Origin: Dissophora ornata
Lineage: Eukaryota; Mortierellomycota; Mortierellomycetes; Mortierellales; Mortierellaceae
Assembly: GCA_025201705.1 (NCBI GenBank)
Contig: MU616611.1
Coordinates: 18,387 to 82,386 of the forward strand
Direction of reading: 5' to 3'
Length of the DNA: 64,000 bases
Part shown: positions 1 through 11,291 of the stretch, in pieces
Layout of the letters: every line of letters starts with the position of its first letter
Numbering within the stretch: the first letter of the stretch is position 1
Translations under genes and position numbers: made by a program
The notes under the pieces: model-generated
Told to the model about the DNA's origin: nothing
Database searches by the model: none
The model's input: the letters and a program-made list of their open reading frames with translations, nothing else

Positions 1-343
1 GGACAGAGGTAAGAGGGACTATAATAGTTTCAATCAAGATGGCACCCTCTTCTTTCAAATACCTATGCCCATCCTTCACATAACGTGACAAAGCCTCGTA
101 ACCCTCGTCCAGTGTCTTTTTCTGTGCAGAGTTCTTTGACGATAGCACGCGAGATTTGCCAAGGATGATTCCAAAAGATATAATCAACTTTTTTGTTTCT
201 GGGTCCAGCGTCGCGTAGATATCACTGACACGGATATCGAGATCATTGGTGGTGACGGGTGTAAAACCTCTTTGTGGTATTCGACCTCCTTGATAATCTG
301 GGAGATGGACTCTTCCCCAGGCATGGCGGTTAGTGTTCGTCAT
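1..343 (-). CDS. Unknown protein, truncated by the window edge
   Basis: The minus strand is open from an ATG at 343-341 to the window edge, 114 codons with no stop. The segment is hydrophilic and looks helical, with short hydrophobic stretches such as KKLIISFGIILG and GAILIETIIVPL. I do not recognise a family. A splice-like sequence lies close to position 1, so the frame may meet an intron just there. It sits next to Harbinger-type remnants and could be part of that element or an unrelated host gene. Support is only open length and plausible composition. Confidence 0.4.
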   Translation of the reverse strand, partial: MTNTNRHAWGRVHLPDYQGGRIPQRGFTPVTTNDLDIRVSDIYATLDPETKKLIISFGIILGKSRVLSSKNSAQKKTLDEGYEALSRYVKDGHRYLKEEGAILIETIIVPLTSV

Positions 344-559
344 GGTACGATTGCCTTGTGGTTTTGGTGAAGACTTTCAGGTATAGAAATGGTGGAAAAG
401 AGTTGTGAATTGCTGACTTACGGAGAATTCAAGGTGCTACTAATAAAAGAAACAAATGTTGTGGGGACTGAGAAGAAGGAATCAAGAATCAAAGGGATCG
501 AGGGATCAATAACCCCCTCTCCTTTCTTGAATGATAATTTGGGGTTGACGGTGCGTCAA

Positions 560-975
560 ATGGCCTATCCCGGAGGAAAAGATCGTAGTCAAGAGACACC
601 TGGGAAGAGGCTGCTTCCCGAACGTCATTGGAGCTGTTGATGGCACGACGATCCCTATATTCAGAGCTCTCTCGTTTATACGGGGTATGTTGGTGCAAGA
701 CATGACTCTGCTGCCTAAAAAGACACACTAAGATTGAACATGTGTTTGGATGGCTCAAGGAGAAATGTCTTCACCTCAACAACAAATGAGCTGACTATTC
801 CTCAGAGAATGACATGTGTCGATTCAATCAACAGATCACGGCGTATATCGTATTGTACAGCCTCCTCAAAATAGGGAAAATTGGAAAAGACTCGGACACC
901 GACGAGGAAGATGCAAAGACTGACTACGATGCTGACGAAGAAGTGCACTATGAGGATGAGAACAACAGAGTTGGC
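560..975 (+). pseudogene. PIF/Harbinger transposase remnant (DDE_Tnp_4)
   Basis: Three landmarks of Harbinger-type DDE nucleases occur in the right order but in different frames. The first is GAVDGTTIPI at about 632-661, which carries the first catalytic Asp. The second is YVGARHDS at about 685-710, the HDS motif with the second Asp. The third is IEHVFGWLKE at about 730-760, the C-terminal IEHxFGWLK block. Spacing between blocks is much shorter than in intact transposases, so internal sequence is lost as well as frame. An acidic tail (DSDTDEEDAKTDYDADEE) follows to about 955. It faces a Myb/SANT-like gene, the usual second gene of Harbinger elements. I did not find convincing terminal inverted repeats. 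Confidence 0.7.
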
Positions 976-1073
976 TAAGGAGCATATGTTGACTATCCTT
1001 GATGTCCACTTCTATCTACACGCGAGCAGGCAAGACATGATCCAACGAAACACTTGGAAGACAAACGCGCGAT

Positions 1074-2675
1074 TTATTCCTGTCTGCCCTTTCTTTTTCG
1101 GGATACTCGCGGGCGGTTTCTTTGGAGGCGTTTCAGTGGCAGCGCCCGTTGTGCTCGATATCTGGCGAGTATGTTCTCTAGTTTAGCAACCTTGTACTCG
1201 AGCTCGCGGTGCTTGCGATCTAGGTCAGACCGGGATATCTCTTGATCTGACTGCGCTCTCAGTTCCTCTCTCCTCAGACCTATTTCCTTGTCTGCTTGGA
1301 TTTCTGCCATCCTTCTTGCATTCGCTGCCTCGATTTCCACCATCCTTCTCTGGTGGTTACGATCGTTCTCTATTTGCTCCATCTCCATTCTCCTTTGTTC
1401 CATCTCTAGTCTCTTCATAAGGAGAGCATTGTCTTGTGCATCTTTGGCCTTCCTCACTTCCAGTTCCTTTTGCCTTGTCTCCAGCTCCCTCCGCCTTGTC
1501 TCCTGATCGAGCTCTACACTAAGACGTGTGATACCGCTGAAATCCTTAATTTCGTCCACCAGCGACTTTTGTTGCGCTTTCTTGGATTTCTTGGGATTCG
1601 ACGGCAGCTTATCCTGTTGTTCCTCTTGCTCCTGTTCTTGTTGTTCTTGTTGTTCTTGTTGTTCTTGTTGTTCTTGTCGTTCTTGTTTCTCTTGTTTCTC
1701 TTGTTGTTCTTGTTGCCGGTGCCGTTTCCGCTCCCTCGTTACAAAAGATTGTTGTCGTGGACGCCTCACAAGAGGTTCCTCTTCCTCCTCTTCCACATCT
1801 GTCCATTCGCTCACTTCGTCATCCTGCACTTGGCCATGCGCATCATCCTTAATGATAGGTGGATCGTCCAAGTTACTGAGAGAGTCGGCGTACTGCGTTG
1901 GTGCGTTTCCCCAGCTTGTACCCCATGCCTCCTCCAGGTCGAAGTAGAACGGGAAAATATCAGTGATGACCTTCATCCAGCCATCCCTGTCCGTACTGCC
2001 AAATCCAGGTTCTTGTCGTTTGTCATCTGCAAGTCTGAAATTCGACTTCATATACGCTAGTTTATTTTTTATCTGTTGCGGGCCAATGTGGGCGTTGGTG
2101 AAGCGGTTGTTGAAATCCTTTGCAATTCGTCCGTAGATCTCGGTCTTTGGTGTCTGCCGAAGTGTGTTATTCCTTTTGCCTTGGAGTCCGAGGTAGACAT
2201 CAGGATCCTGGAGCTGGGTCACCAGCCATGCCATTTCTTTGACAGAAAATGTATGCCTAACTTCTGGGGGGTCCAAAGACGCACTCGATATCTTTTTGTG
2301 CTTACCGCTCGCACTGCCCAGCTGGGACTCTGGAGGTTTCTGTCGGGTTTCTTCAGTGGGCATGGGTGCGGTAGAGGGTGGGATGACAGGTGTATTCGCG
2401 GGCGAAATATAAAAACTATGGGTCAGGGGTGATGACTCTAGTTTAGATGGTGTCGGTTGTGTGGATGTCTGGTGCTGTGGCTGGTGCTGTTGACGTTGGT
2501 GTTGGTGCTCTCGTTGTTGCCTTTGTATAAAAGGCTTCTGCCCAAGGGAATTGGGGCCTTGTCGAATAGGGTCGGCAAATATTTTAGGCGCCCCGCTCGA
2601 TATCGGATGTCCTGCACGTACTTGTGTAACACCCTCTGTATGCGAATCAGAATCAGGAAGTTCTTCAATCACCAT
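1074..2675 (-). CDS. Myb/SANT-like DNA-binding protein of a Harbinger-type element
   Basis: Single open frame of 533 codons from ATG at 2675. Residues about 135-240 form a Myb/SANT-like domain: the frame starts HTFSVKEMAWLVTQL, continues through a helix-rich middle with KNKLAYMKSNFRLADD, and has conserved tryptophans. This type of domain (Myb_DNA-bind_3-like) is the usual accessory DNA-binding protein of PIF/Harbinger transposons. The N-terminal third is Q/H/S/P-rich. The middle holds an acidic patch (VEEEEEEP) and a long Q/E repeat encoded by a TTGTTC hexanucleotide tract at about 1636-1715. The C-terminal 150 residues are a highly charged coiled coil rich in E, R and Q. The frame is intact although the neighbouring transposase is destroyed, so this is either a recently stranded element gene or a co-opted regulator. 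Confidence 0.65.
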   Translation of the reverse strand: MVIEELPDSDSHTEGVTQVRAGHPISSGAPKIFADPIRQGPNSLGQKPFIQRQQREHQHQRQQHQPQHQTSTQPTPSKLESSPLTHSFYISPANTPVIPPSTAPMPTEETRQKPPESQLGSASGKHKKISSASLDPPEVRHTFSVKEMAWLVTQLQDPDVYLGLQGKRNNTLRQTPKTEIYGRIAKDFNNRFTNAHIGPQQIKNKLAYMKSNFRLADDKRQEPGFGSTDRDGWMKVITDIFPFYFDLEEAWGTSWGNAPTQYADSLSNLDDPPIIKDDAHGQVQDDEVSEWTDVEEEEEEPLVRRPRQQSFVTRERKRHRQQEQQEKQEKQERQEQQEQQEQQEQQEQEQEEQQDKLPSNPKKSKKAQQKSLVDEIKDFSGITRLSVELDQETRRRELETRQKELEVRKAKDAQDNALLMKRLEMEQRRMEMEQIENDRNHQRRMVEIEAANARRMAEIQADKEIGLRREELRAQSDQEISRSDLDRKHRELEYKVAKLENILARYRAQRALPLKRLQRNRPRVSRKRKGRQE

Positions 2676-3378
2676 TATGCTGAGCCAAGAAAGAGGTTCC
2701 GTCTGCGAAAGGATTCATTGATGGTAAAATGAGATGAATAAAGAACAAATGAGGGGCATGCAAGGAATCCATGCAAGTGTGTGACGCCAAGGATACGATT
2801 GCCATGCGTGCACTGTGCAGACGACTCGCTTGCGCTAGGAGATTGATGGGTAACACACGAAAATACGCGTAGAGTCCACGGTGTGAGATCCCAAGAGATT
2901 TGCTCACTCACCCGCCATGTAGAACGAGCAATTGAACAAAGAGCATATCCATCACATCCATGCACTCGTTCGTTCATTCATTCATTCATTTGGTGTTATG
3001 TTGAATTTGGTTTTTTAATGTTAACTAAGAAAAAAAAGCAAATCAGAAATACAGTTTTGTTACAAGAGAATGGACCCGATTAAAGTGAGAGCAAAATGGG
3101 AGACCGAGGCGGCACTACAGGCGGATGTGATAGAGGTAAGAAGGACTGGACGGAAGGAGAGGATATAAGGAAAGGCGTCAAGAACCCGGTTTGCCCAGCA
3201 AACGACAACTGAACGAGGAAGCAAAAAAAAGGTGTGAAGAATATTACAAAACAAAACGCAAAGAAAAAAATCATGAACGTCCGGTGGGATTTCGGGGCTC
3301 CGATCCTTTTCAGGTTTTCCTCCTGTCAGCTTTCTCTTCTTTCCTCCATTTTCTTTCCAAGAATGACCTCGACACACT
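2676..3378. other. Intergenic, no gene seen
   Basis: Only short chance frames. Contains a small CGTT/CATT tetranucleotide tract at about 2967-2990. The right part is presumably the 3' untranslated region of histone H1. Confidence 0.5.
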
Positions 3379-4290
3379 TTAGGCCTTGACAGCCTTGGCC
3401 TTCTTCTCCTTAGGGGCAGCAGCCTTCTTCTCCTTGGGTGCAGCAGCCTTCTTGGTCACTGCCTTCTTGACCGCTGCCTTCTTGGCAGCAGGCTTCTTGG
3501 ACTCGGCCTTCTTAACAGCCTTCTTGACAGCGGTAGCCTTCTTTGGTGCAGCCTGTAAAATGTGAAATGATAACAAAGTCAACACATGAACGATTCAATC
3601 ATATATTTTTATCGCATGAGGCAGATCATACCTTGGTGTCCTTCTTGGCAACGACCTTCTTAGGGGCGGCCTTCTTGGCAGCGGGCTTAGCGGCCTTCTT
3701 GGCAGCAGGCTCCTTCTTCTCCTTGATCTCCTTCTTCTTGGGCTCCTTCTTGGCGAGCTTGACGGGGCCAGACTTGCCCTTGGGCTGAGTGAAGTCACCA
3801 GACTCGACACCACGCTTGATAGCAGCGTTCAAGTGGACATCGGAGCTGTCGCCGACCTTGTAGTTTCCGCTAATGTACTTCTTCAAGGCCTGGCGGGAGG
3901 AGCCGTTGCGCTCCTTGAGGTGGAGGAGAGCAGCAATGATCATCTCCTATTAAACGAGAATTGTAATGCCAATCAATAAACCATCAGGGTATTACAATAA
4001 CTTTTCCCCTTTGCTTTATGCAAATATCGCACTATCCCCGAGTCAGCTAAATTGCAGCAACCATGACGACATGGTTGTGTATATAGTTCCCTGAAGATGT
4101 GAAGAACATGTATATTATCCTTCTATGTATACTCCTGCATGCTCACCTTGTAGGGAGGGTGCTCGGACTCCTTCTTGGGGGCAGCAACCTTAGCCTTCTT
4201 GGTGGCAGCAGCCTTGACAGGGGCAGCAGTGACGGGGGCAGCAGCGGCGGCGGCGGTGGTGTCGTCCTTCTTAGTGCGAGCGGTGGCCAT
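3379..4290 (-). CDS. Linker histone H1
   Basis: Binds the nucleosome dyad and linker DNA. Three exons on the minus strand: 4147-4290, 3632-3946 and 3379-3552, joined in phase by GT-AG introns, giving 210 residues. The N-terminal 43 residues are A/K/T-rich. A winged-helix H1 globular domain spans about residues 44-120: it opens [20 protein letters not shown], continues [12 protein letters not shown] and ends [17 protein letters not shown]. The rest is a classic K/A/P tail with repeated KKA and APKEKK units. Length and architecture match fungal H1. Repetitive lysine/alanine codons generate many chance frames on the other strand. Neighbours give no functional link. Confidence 0.95.
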
Positions 4291-4485
4291 TTTAGAAATG
4301 TGTATGTGTTGTGAATGGGTTGTCCGATGAAGACTTTGAGGCGGATGAGCGATGAGGGTTGGGGGATGGAGAGCGAATGAGCAAAAGTGAGAAGGAGAGA
4401 AAAGAGAGAAAAGAGAGAAAGGAGAAAAGGGAAAAAGAGGAGAGAAGGGGGGAAAGAGATGTTTGGTTATTCAGAGTTGAGGTTC

Positions 4486-4495
4486 NNNNNNNNNN
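4486..4495. other. Assembly gap of ten N
   Basis: Ten unresolved bases followed directly by a long A-rich run, so the gap probably marks a homopolymer the assembly could not cross. The true length is unknown. Confidence 0.95.
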
Positions 4496-5327
4496 AAAAA
4501 AAAAAAAAAATAAGAAAAAAAATAAGAAAGACGCGTCTGACAGCCAATTTGTGCGCTGAAATTATTTTTAAAACTCCAATTTCGATGAATTTTTTTTGGA
4601 TTTCGATGAATTTTTGAAATTCAAAAATAAAATTGAATTGCGCGAGCGACGCGTCGCACGAGAGAGGAGAGACGAGAGCAGAGAGAGAAGAGAGCGCGCA
4701 TCCCATTTCTCGCTCGCGGGAAAACCATCGGATCACGTGCATCAACACAGCTCTCCTCGATCTTCCAACAAACGACATGCACGCCGACCTACAGACGCGT
4801 GGTCTAGCGCTACCACCGCTGCTCTTGCTCTGTCCCATGTGTATCCTCAGACAACACAAATATAGGCCATGCACGCAACGACTGCAATGTGCGACCAGGG
4901 AGATAGCCAGATTATTTCATACGCTACACTTCGTCATCACCAACTACACCTTGTAGAACTATGTCCACACTTTTGCTGTCAGTGTTGGAGTGCTCTTGGC
5001 GTACAACCGTTAGTGCGTCCTTGCTACTGCATGGGATCAAGTGTCGGGCAGATGGTTGCGCTGTTTCTCTATTTGGCATCCAGTCTGGAGTTTCGTCATG
5101 TTAATGATGATGGTGGTGGTGCTGGGCAAGTATAAGGGAGAGATAGACAGTAAGGCTTGTGTGACTCCAAACGGAAACGCAATTGCTCGTCGACACAAGA
5201 CGGGACGGATCGATACTGGACTACATCTCAGGGACAAAGATAGCAAAAAAAAATGGGGGGACGATATCGTATCAGATGATCTGTGCCTTGGTCTTGGCTA
5301 GTCGATTGTGGATATGAAATAGTTACC

Positions 5328-5412
5328 CTGCAGACTAGCAGATTAGCAGACTATACTCTACAGACTAGCAGACACAGACAGACTAGCAGACTATACAGAC
5401 TGGCAGCCTTGC
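5328..5412 (+). repeat. Imperfect tandem repeat of CAGACTAGCAGA type
   Basis: Units such as CAGACTAGCAGA, CAGACTATA and CAGACACAGACAGACTAG follow one another with slips for about 85 bases. No coding potential seen across it. Confidence 0.75.
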
Positions 5413-5925
5413 AGACACGGAGAGAGAGGCGGATAAATACGGCAGACAGGCAGTGCGTATGGGACGTGATCATGCACAGGGAAAGCCGAGGGAAAGCAGA
5501 GGAGGGAAAGACGGGGACCTGCGATGAGGTCAGACGTGTCCCCGCAGTGCCCCTGGAGAGCTGCAAGAAGCATGCCCAGTCTACACAGACAAGCAATGAA
5601 GTCATTCATTCCTAGTCCAAACCTTAATTCTGGCGCTTATCTCTTCCTATACCGTATACCGTGCACGACTGAATAAAGAACTCTCACACATTCACACTGA
5701 CCAGACCATTGACATCTACAGCTCTCTGCGATAGCGAATGGTAGACAACGACCCATTTTTCTAGCGTACGCCCATACCCTCACTTGCCGCTCTCCCTCTC
5801 TGCATTCCTCTCCTCATTCGCATTCCTCATTCCTGTTTTTTATTTCCTGGATTCCTTATTACTTTCGTCCTCACTCTCCCCTTTCATACATTCCACTCTC
5901 ACTACACTTTCTTCAAAAGTCAACA

Positions 5926-8900
5926 ATGTCCTCGTTCCACGATACTTCCTCAACATCCTCGCTGAATGCACCGACACTAGTGCCCCTTTCTCAGCTGCCC
6001 GAGACCGCACAGATTATCCTCAGCGAGAAGCCAAGGCTCATCAATGTCACGCACCAGATCCCTTACGCCTGCACCATTATCGATCGCTCGAGTTCTTCCC
6101 CTCAAGCGAATGGCGCATCTACGCTGGGCAACGGCATTGGCTCTCCAACAAACAGGCGTCCCTCCTTGGCCGTGCCTCGTCATCCTGCAGCATCTTCCCC
6201 TCCAATCGAAAATGATGATCCCAACAATGATTGCAACACAGCAGCCAGCACCAATCCCTCCGAGAATGGAGGTTGCCTTCTCGAGCAGAGGCGGGGCCAC
6301 TCGGCCATGTACTCTGGCATTAAATCGTTGGAAAAGGATCTAGAGACGATCCAGATTGGATGGGTGGGCGAGCTAGCAGATCAAGATGGCTTCCTGGTCC
6401 CATCCAAGAACCTCAGCGAAACGCACAAGCAGAACGTTAGGGAAAAGCTCTGGGCAAAAGAGAAGGTTGTCCCCATCTTTCTCGACGATAATCGGGCAGC
6501 TGGCCATTACGAGGGATATTGCAAGACTGGTAATGCCCAGAGGGGTGCAGTGGAGCACAAAATCGCAATAAGAATTCAATTGATTGTGACATAAACGATG
6601 TCATTTTACGCTAATAATCTTAATGTGTGTGTCGTTTAGTTCTGTGGCCATTATTCCATTACATTCTCTGGGACGAGGCCACTGATGGCCGCATCGAGAG
6701 TCAGAACTGGGACGACTACCTCTTTGTCAACCAGCAGTTCGCAAATGCCATCGTGGAGCAGTACCGGCCCGGCGACATTGGTAAGTCACCGCAGATCGAC
6801 TTTCATCGCCCTGTTCAATTTTGTGGCTCTGTCGACACATTGCCCCATTCTCTCTGTCTAACTCCTATTGTCTCTGTTCTGTTTCTCACGGACATCAACA
6901 GTGTGGATTCATGACTACCACCTGCTACTAGTTCCTCACATGGTTCGTCAAAAGCTGCCCGGTGCTGCCATCGGCGTCTTCATTCATGCGCCCTTCCCCT
7001 CGTCCGAGATCTTCAGGTGCCTCCCTAGTAAGTGCTCATGTCTGATGCGGCGATCGAATGATACACCCGAGGAGATGACCATCGTGTTCACACCGTGCTT
7101 AATTTTCATTTTCTATGACTAGAGCGTGTTGAGGTCTTGAACGGTCTTCTTGGCGCAAACCAGATCGGATTCCAGACCTTCTCATACTCTCGTCATTTCA
7201 TTAGCTGTTGCACACGAGTCAATGGCTACGAATCCACTCCCCACGGCGTTGATGCAATGGGATCCACAGTCTGGGTCGGAACATTCCCAATCGGAATTGA
7301 TGCTGAACGGGTTGAATGCAAGCGCAAAGCTCCTGGGGTATTGCCAAAGATGGATGCGATCCGCAAGACTTACAAGGGCAAGCACATTATTGTCGGCCGC
7401 GACAAGCTGGATCTGGTCAAGGGCGTTCAACAAAAACTCCAGGCGTTCGAAAAGTTCCTTCAAGACTATCCTGAAATGCAGGGCAAAGTCGTTCTAATTC
7501 AAGTCACCTCTCCTTCTTTGGTCGAAAACTCAAAGCTGGAAGCCAAGATCGCAGAGCTGGTCGCGCACATCAACGGCACCTATGGCTCCCTCAACTTTAC
7601 ACCTGTTCATCATTACCATCAGCACATTGACCGTGACGAATACTATGCTTTGCTCTCTGCCGCTGATATTGGTCTGATCACTTCCGTGAGAGATGGAATG
7701 AACACAACGTCGCTCGAGTTCATCATGTGCCAGTCCGAGAACCATGGCCCTCTTATCCTCAGTGAGTTCACTGGAACTGCCGGAAGCTTGGGTGGTGCAT
7801 TGATGGTCAATCCCTGGGACTACCAGGGCGTTGCTCGAGTGATTTACGATGCCTTGCACCTCAGCGAGGAGGATAAACGTACCCGACACAAAGTATGTGA
7901 GCGATTTATACGTCATGCAACCGAAAACCCGAGGTTTCAAAACAAAAAAAGCGATCCTAAACACCTGCATCCTCAATTACCACCATTAGCAACTCCACGA
8001 CCATGTATTGTCCCACACTGCTCAGTATTGGGCGAAGAGCTTCATTCACGAACTCGTCCTGAATGTCGGCACTTGGGACCAATCGACCCCTACCCCTTAT
8101 CTTGACCTGGCCGTGATTGTCGACAAGTACCGCGGCGCAAAGAAGCGTCTGCTAATGTTCGACTACGACGTAAGAGCATTTGGTAGCTCCTGATTTGACA
8201 CTGGTTCCTTTGAGACACTTCTCGCCCTCTAATGTTTGTACTTTATAATGCATATAATAGGGAACACTCACTCCTATCCGGAAAACGCCGGGCGCAGCTG
8301 TCCCACAGGAACACATGCTAAAGGCATTGAGGGCTCTTGCCAACGACCCCAATAACATTGTCTGGGTTATTTCTGGTAGAGATCAAAAGGCCTTGGAGGA
8401 ATGGCTGGGCGAGGTGGAGAACTTGGGCTTTAGCGCTGAACATGGCTCTTTCATGAGACAGCCCGGTAGCAAGAAGTGGGTTAATTTGACAGAGTCGCTC
8501 GATATGAGCTGGAAGAACGATGTCATCGAGATCTTTACATACTACACCGAGCGCACGCAAGGTATTGACGAATATTCACATGTGGGCTTGTTTACTCCAT
8601 CCCATCATGCAGCTTGATCTTAACCCCCAAACATCCCTTATTCTATTTTAATAGGATCTTTCATCGAACACAAGAGGTCATCACTCACATGGCACTACCG
8701 TATGGCCGACCCCGAGTTTGGGGCCTTCCAGTCCAAGGAGTGTCAGAATCATCTTGAGGACGCAGTTCTCTCCAAGCTGCCTGTCGAGATTCTTGTTGGC
8801 AAGAAAAATCTGGAGGTTCGCCCCACGATTGTCAACAAGGGTGAGATTGTCAAAAAGCTACTGAGCCAGCATCCCGAGGTCGAGTTTGTTATCTGTGCTG

Positions 8901-9370
8901 GAGATGACAAGACAGACGAGGACATGTTCAGGACACTGGCGGGTGCCAATAAGGAAGGCAACAACAACCGTCGCGACTCTCAGAACAGCAGGGCAATCAC
9001 TGATCCCTACAGTAATGAACCTGTGTCTGAGACTTCCGCCAAGATCGCAGCGGCCACGCGACAGCACGTTCGTGAGCAAAAGACCCCAAAACATCAGGAT
9101 AATATCAGTCTCAATGATGCTACCGCGACCCAAAACGGAGCAAACCTGAAGCCGCCAGCACCCTTCAGCATTGCAATGCCACAGGGTCTTTCGCCAGGCT
9201 CCATCGCCAGTCTAAAGTCTTTGAACGGATCAAGCTGCAGTCTAGCTGACGAGCACTTTTCGATCACTATCGGACATGCTCTCAAGAAGACCCTTGCAAA
9301 CTGGCACGTCACTAGTCCCGAGGAACTGATCCGCGTCCTGGGTATTCTTTCTGGCACCGTTGAAGCATAG
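5926..9370 (+). CDS. TPS2: Trehalose-6-phosphate phosphatase (TPS2-type, GT20 plus TPP)
   Basis: Removes phosphate from trehalose 6-phosphate in the cytosolic trehalose synthase complex, making the stress sugar trehalose. Seven exons: 5926-6529, 6640-6780, 6902-7027, 7123-7892, 7990-8169, 8261-8561 and 8655-9370, all GT-AG and in phase, 945 residues. After a Ser-rich leader, RLINVTHQIPY opens the GT20 glycosyltransferase fold, with landmarks HYEGYCKTVLWPLFHY, WIHDYHLLLVPHM, RDGMNTTSLEF and LILSEFTG. The C-terminal HAD phosphatase is complete: motif I FDYDGTLTP, motif II ISGRD, and GDDKTDEDMF for the later acidic motif. The segment GRDKLDLVKGVQQKLQAFE resembles yeast TPS2 rather than TPS1, which has an Arg where this has Lys. 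So phosphatase activity is well supported, while synthase activity of the GT20 half is doubtful. Confidence 0.95.
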
Positions 9371-9499
9371 ATAGAGCGGGTGTGTAGAGCCAATCGATTT
9401 GTAATGATCATCCTCCTGTCACTCGTAAGTTCATTTATTAATAAATGTAGCCATAGAACAAATATCGGGTTCAATGGCCCTGTCTAGACCAGAGTGTTC

Positions 9500-10917
9500 G
9501 TTGTAGAGATGCCCCATGCGTTTGAGGACAGGTTCCACGATAGCCATCTTAACCAACGCCAGGACTCCGTCGAGGACCAGGAACATCTCGCCCAGCAGAA
9601 CGTCTGTCTCTTGAGCAATGATCAACGAACCGCTTTCGACAGGATAACCTATGCCTTGGAGGATCAACACTCCCAGCAGAGGCTGTTCTTCATCGATGGG
9701 CCAGGCGGTAAAGGCAAACAAGCAAACAATTTCTCTACAATGTCTTGATCACCTACACCCGCGGGTCCCTTAGGAAGGATGTTATCGCCGTCGCTTCCTC
9801 TGGCCTTGCCGCCCTGATCTTGAAAGGAGTCCGCACTGCTCACTCTACCTTCAAAATCTCCATTCCTGTCTTTGATGATTCGGCTTGCAATGTCCCTCGC
9901 ACGTCAGGACCCGCCACCAACATTCGCAACCACAGTGCCATCTTTTGGGATGAAACTCCTATGCAACATCGCCATGCGATTGAGGCTGTCGATAGGGCCA
10001 TCCGCGGTATCACGGACGATCCCGACCTTCTCTTTGGTGGTAAAATCGTCGTCTTTGGAGGAGACTTTCGTCAAATTCTTCCTGTCGTTGTTCGAGGCAC
10101 ACCTGCCCAGATCGAAAATGCCTGCCTTAAGAATTCTGAAACGATCTGGCCCTCAGTCCAAACGCTAATGCTGATCGAAAACATGAGGGACGCCCAGAGC
10201 CCTGCCAACAGGCCCTTTGTCGAATGGCTGCTGTGCATTGGAGAAGGCACCGAGCCAACAGTCTCCTCCGGTGCAGTTACCGACTATGTCAAGATCCCTG
10301 ACGAGTACCTCTCTCAGCCACCGGATCCTATCAGGGCTAACAACTCTCCCACCAGGCAGCTAATCAGGGGGATATATCCCAACATTGAGACTACTGGAAT
10401 CCAGGCAAATCTCTTTGTTGGACGCGCGCTATTCTTTCAAGATGTTGACGCCCTCAATGACCAGGCCACAAAGATGCTCCACTGCGGGGGGTAAAAATTT
10501 ATTTCGCCCAAGACTCCATTCCTGATCCCGAGGACGCAGTCAGATACAGCGCCGAGTATCTAAACACCCTCACTCCAGGCGGACTGCCGCCAGCAAAGCC
10601 GCAGCTCAAAGTTGGCCATCCAGTCATGCTTTCGCGTAACATGGACGCTCTTCAGGGAATGTGAAACGGCACACGCCTTATCGCTCTCACACTGGGTTTA
10701 TTCAAGCTGAAATTTTGGTTGGCAACTTTAGGTCTTTCTTCCATGCACCCTTCTCAACACCATTGACGATGGTACTTCTCCAATCAAGTTTTGCAGGCGC
10801 CAGTTTCCGGTCAAGCCTGCTTTCGCAATGACCATCAACAAGTCACAGGGCCAGACACTCGATACTGTGGGCCTCTACCTCCCCAAGCCTGTCTTTGGTC
10901 ACGGCCATCTCGAGTAG
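9500..10917 (+). pseudogene. PIF1-like helicase remnant, probably from a Helitron
   Basis: C-terminal PIF1-family helicase sequence in several broken frames. Recognisable blocks in order: a first helicase block with FFIDGPGG at about 9690, VIAVASSGLAALIL, FWDETPMQHRHAIEAVDRA (DEAPM-type Walker B), VVFGGDFRQILPVV, VGHPVMLSRNMDALQGM and TINKSQGQTLDTVGLYLP near the end. Lesions: Walker A reads GPGGKGKQ instead of GPGGTGKT and the frame shifts near 9740; a stop follows at 10492-10494; TGA at 10662-10664 replaces the usual Cys of a GxCNGTRL motif; further shifts lie between 10690 and 10790. Such fragments in fungi are usually RepHel (Helitron) debris. No N-terminal Rep domain is present, and Helitron ends were not established. 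Confidence 0.85.
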
Positions 10918-11291
10918 GCTCAAGATTCTCATCATAGACAGTACCCTTCAGCACCATGAGGGCCCATACACCCGTAATATAGTATACAAAAACGTGTTGA
11001 CGTAGATGCAGTAGCCTCCTTTTATTTTTTGAGAGATAAACACCACCCCCCACCCGCAACCCGGGGCGTGTCGCCACGGGCAATCTCTCGCTATCGTATT
11101 AAAGAAATAAAAAGCATCGCTTCACATCGTCCAGCACTCCTTGCACAAGTGTCTATGGTTAAATCCGCCGTCTGTCCTGCATATATAAAACAAAAAGTTG
11201 ATGCTGCAGAAAATGTAACCAACATGGAATACGATATATTTATTGTTGGATGTTCGAGAAGCATCGTTCATACAGGAATCGCAAAGGCAAT

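Larger units (their letters stand above)
4291..5925. other. Intergenic, no gene seen
   Basis: Left end is the H1 promoter, with a purine-rich GAGAAAG tract at about 4385-4460. Right end is the TPS2 leader, pyrimidine-rich from about 5780. The middle has a low-complexity A run, a short direct repeat (TTTCGATGAATTTTT near 4579 and 4601) and a tandem repeat listed separately. No convincing coding exon. Confidence 0.5.

Noticed and set aside
1434..2060. Plus-strand frame of 208 codons with long Leu/Phe runs
   Set aside because: It is the shadow of the Q/E repeat of the Myb-like gene on the other strand.
5340..5405. CRISPR-like array
   Set aside because: Units are short and contiguous with no spacers, and the genome is eukaryotic; it is a simple tandem repeat.
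11041..11085. Helitron 3' end with CCCG...CGGG hairpin after the PIF1 relic
   Set aside because: The stem is only four base pairs and no CTRR end follows, so it is not supportable.
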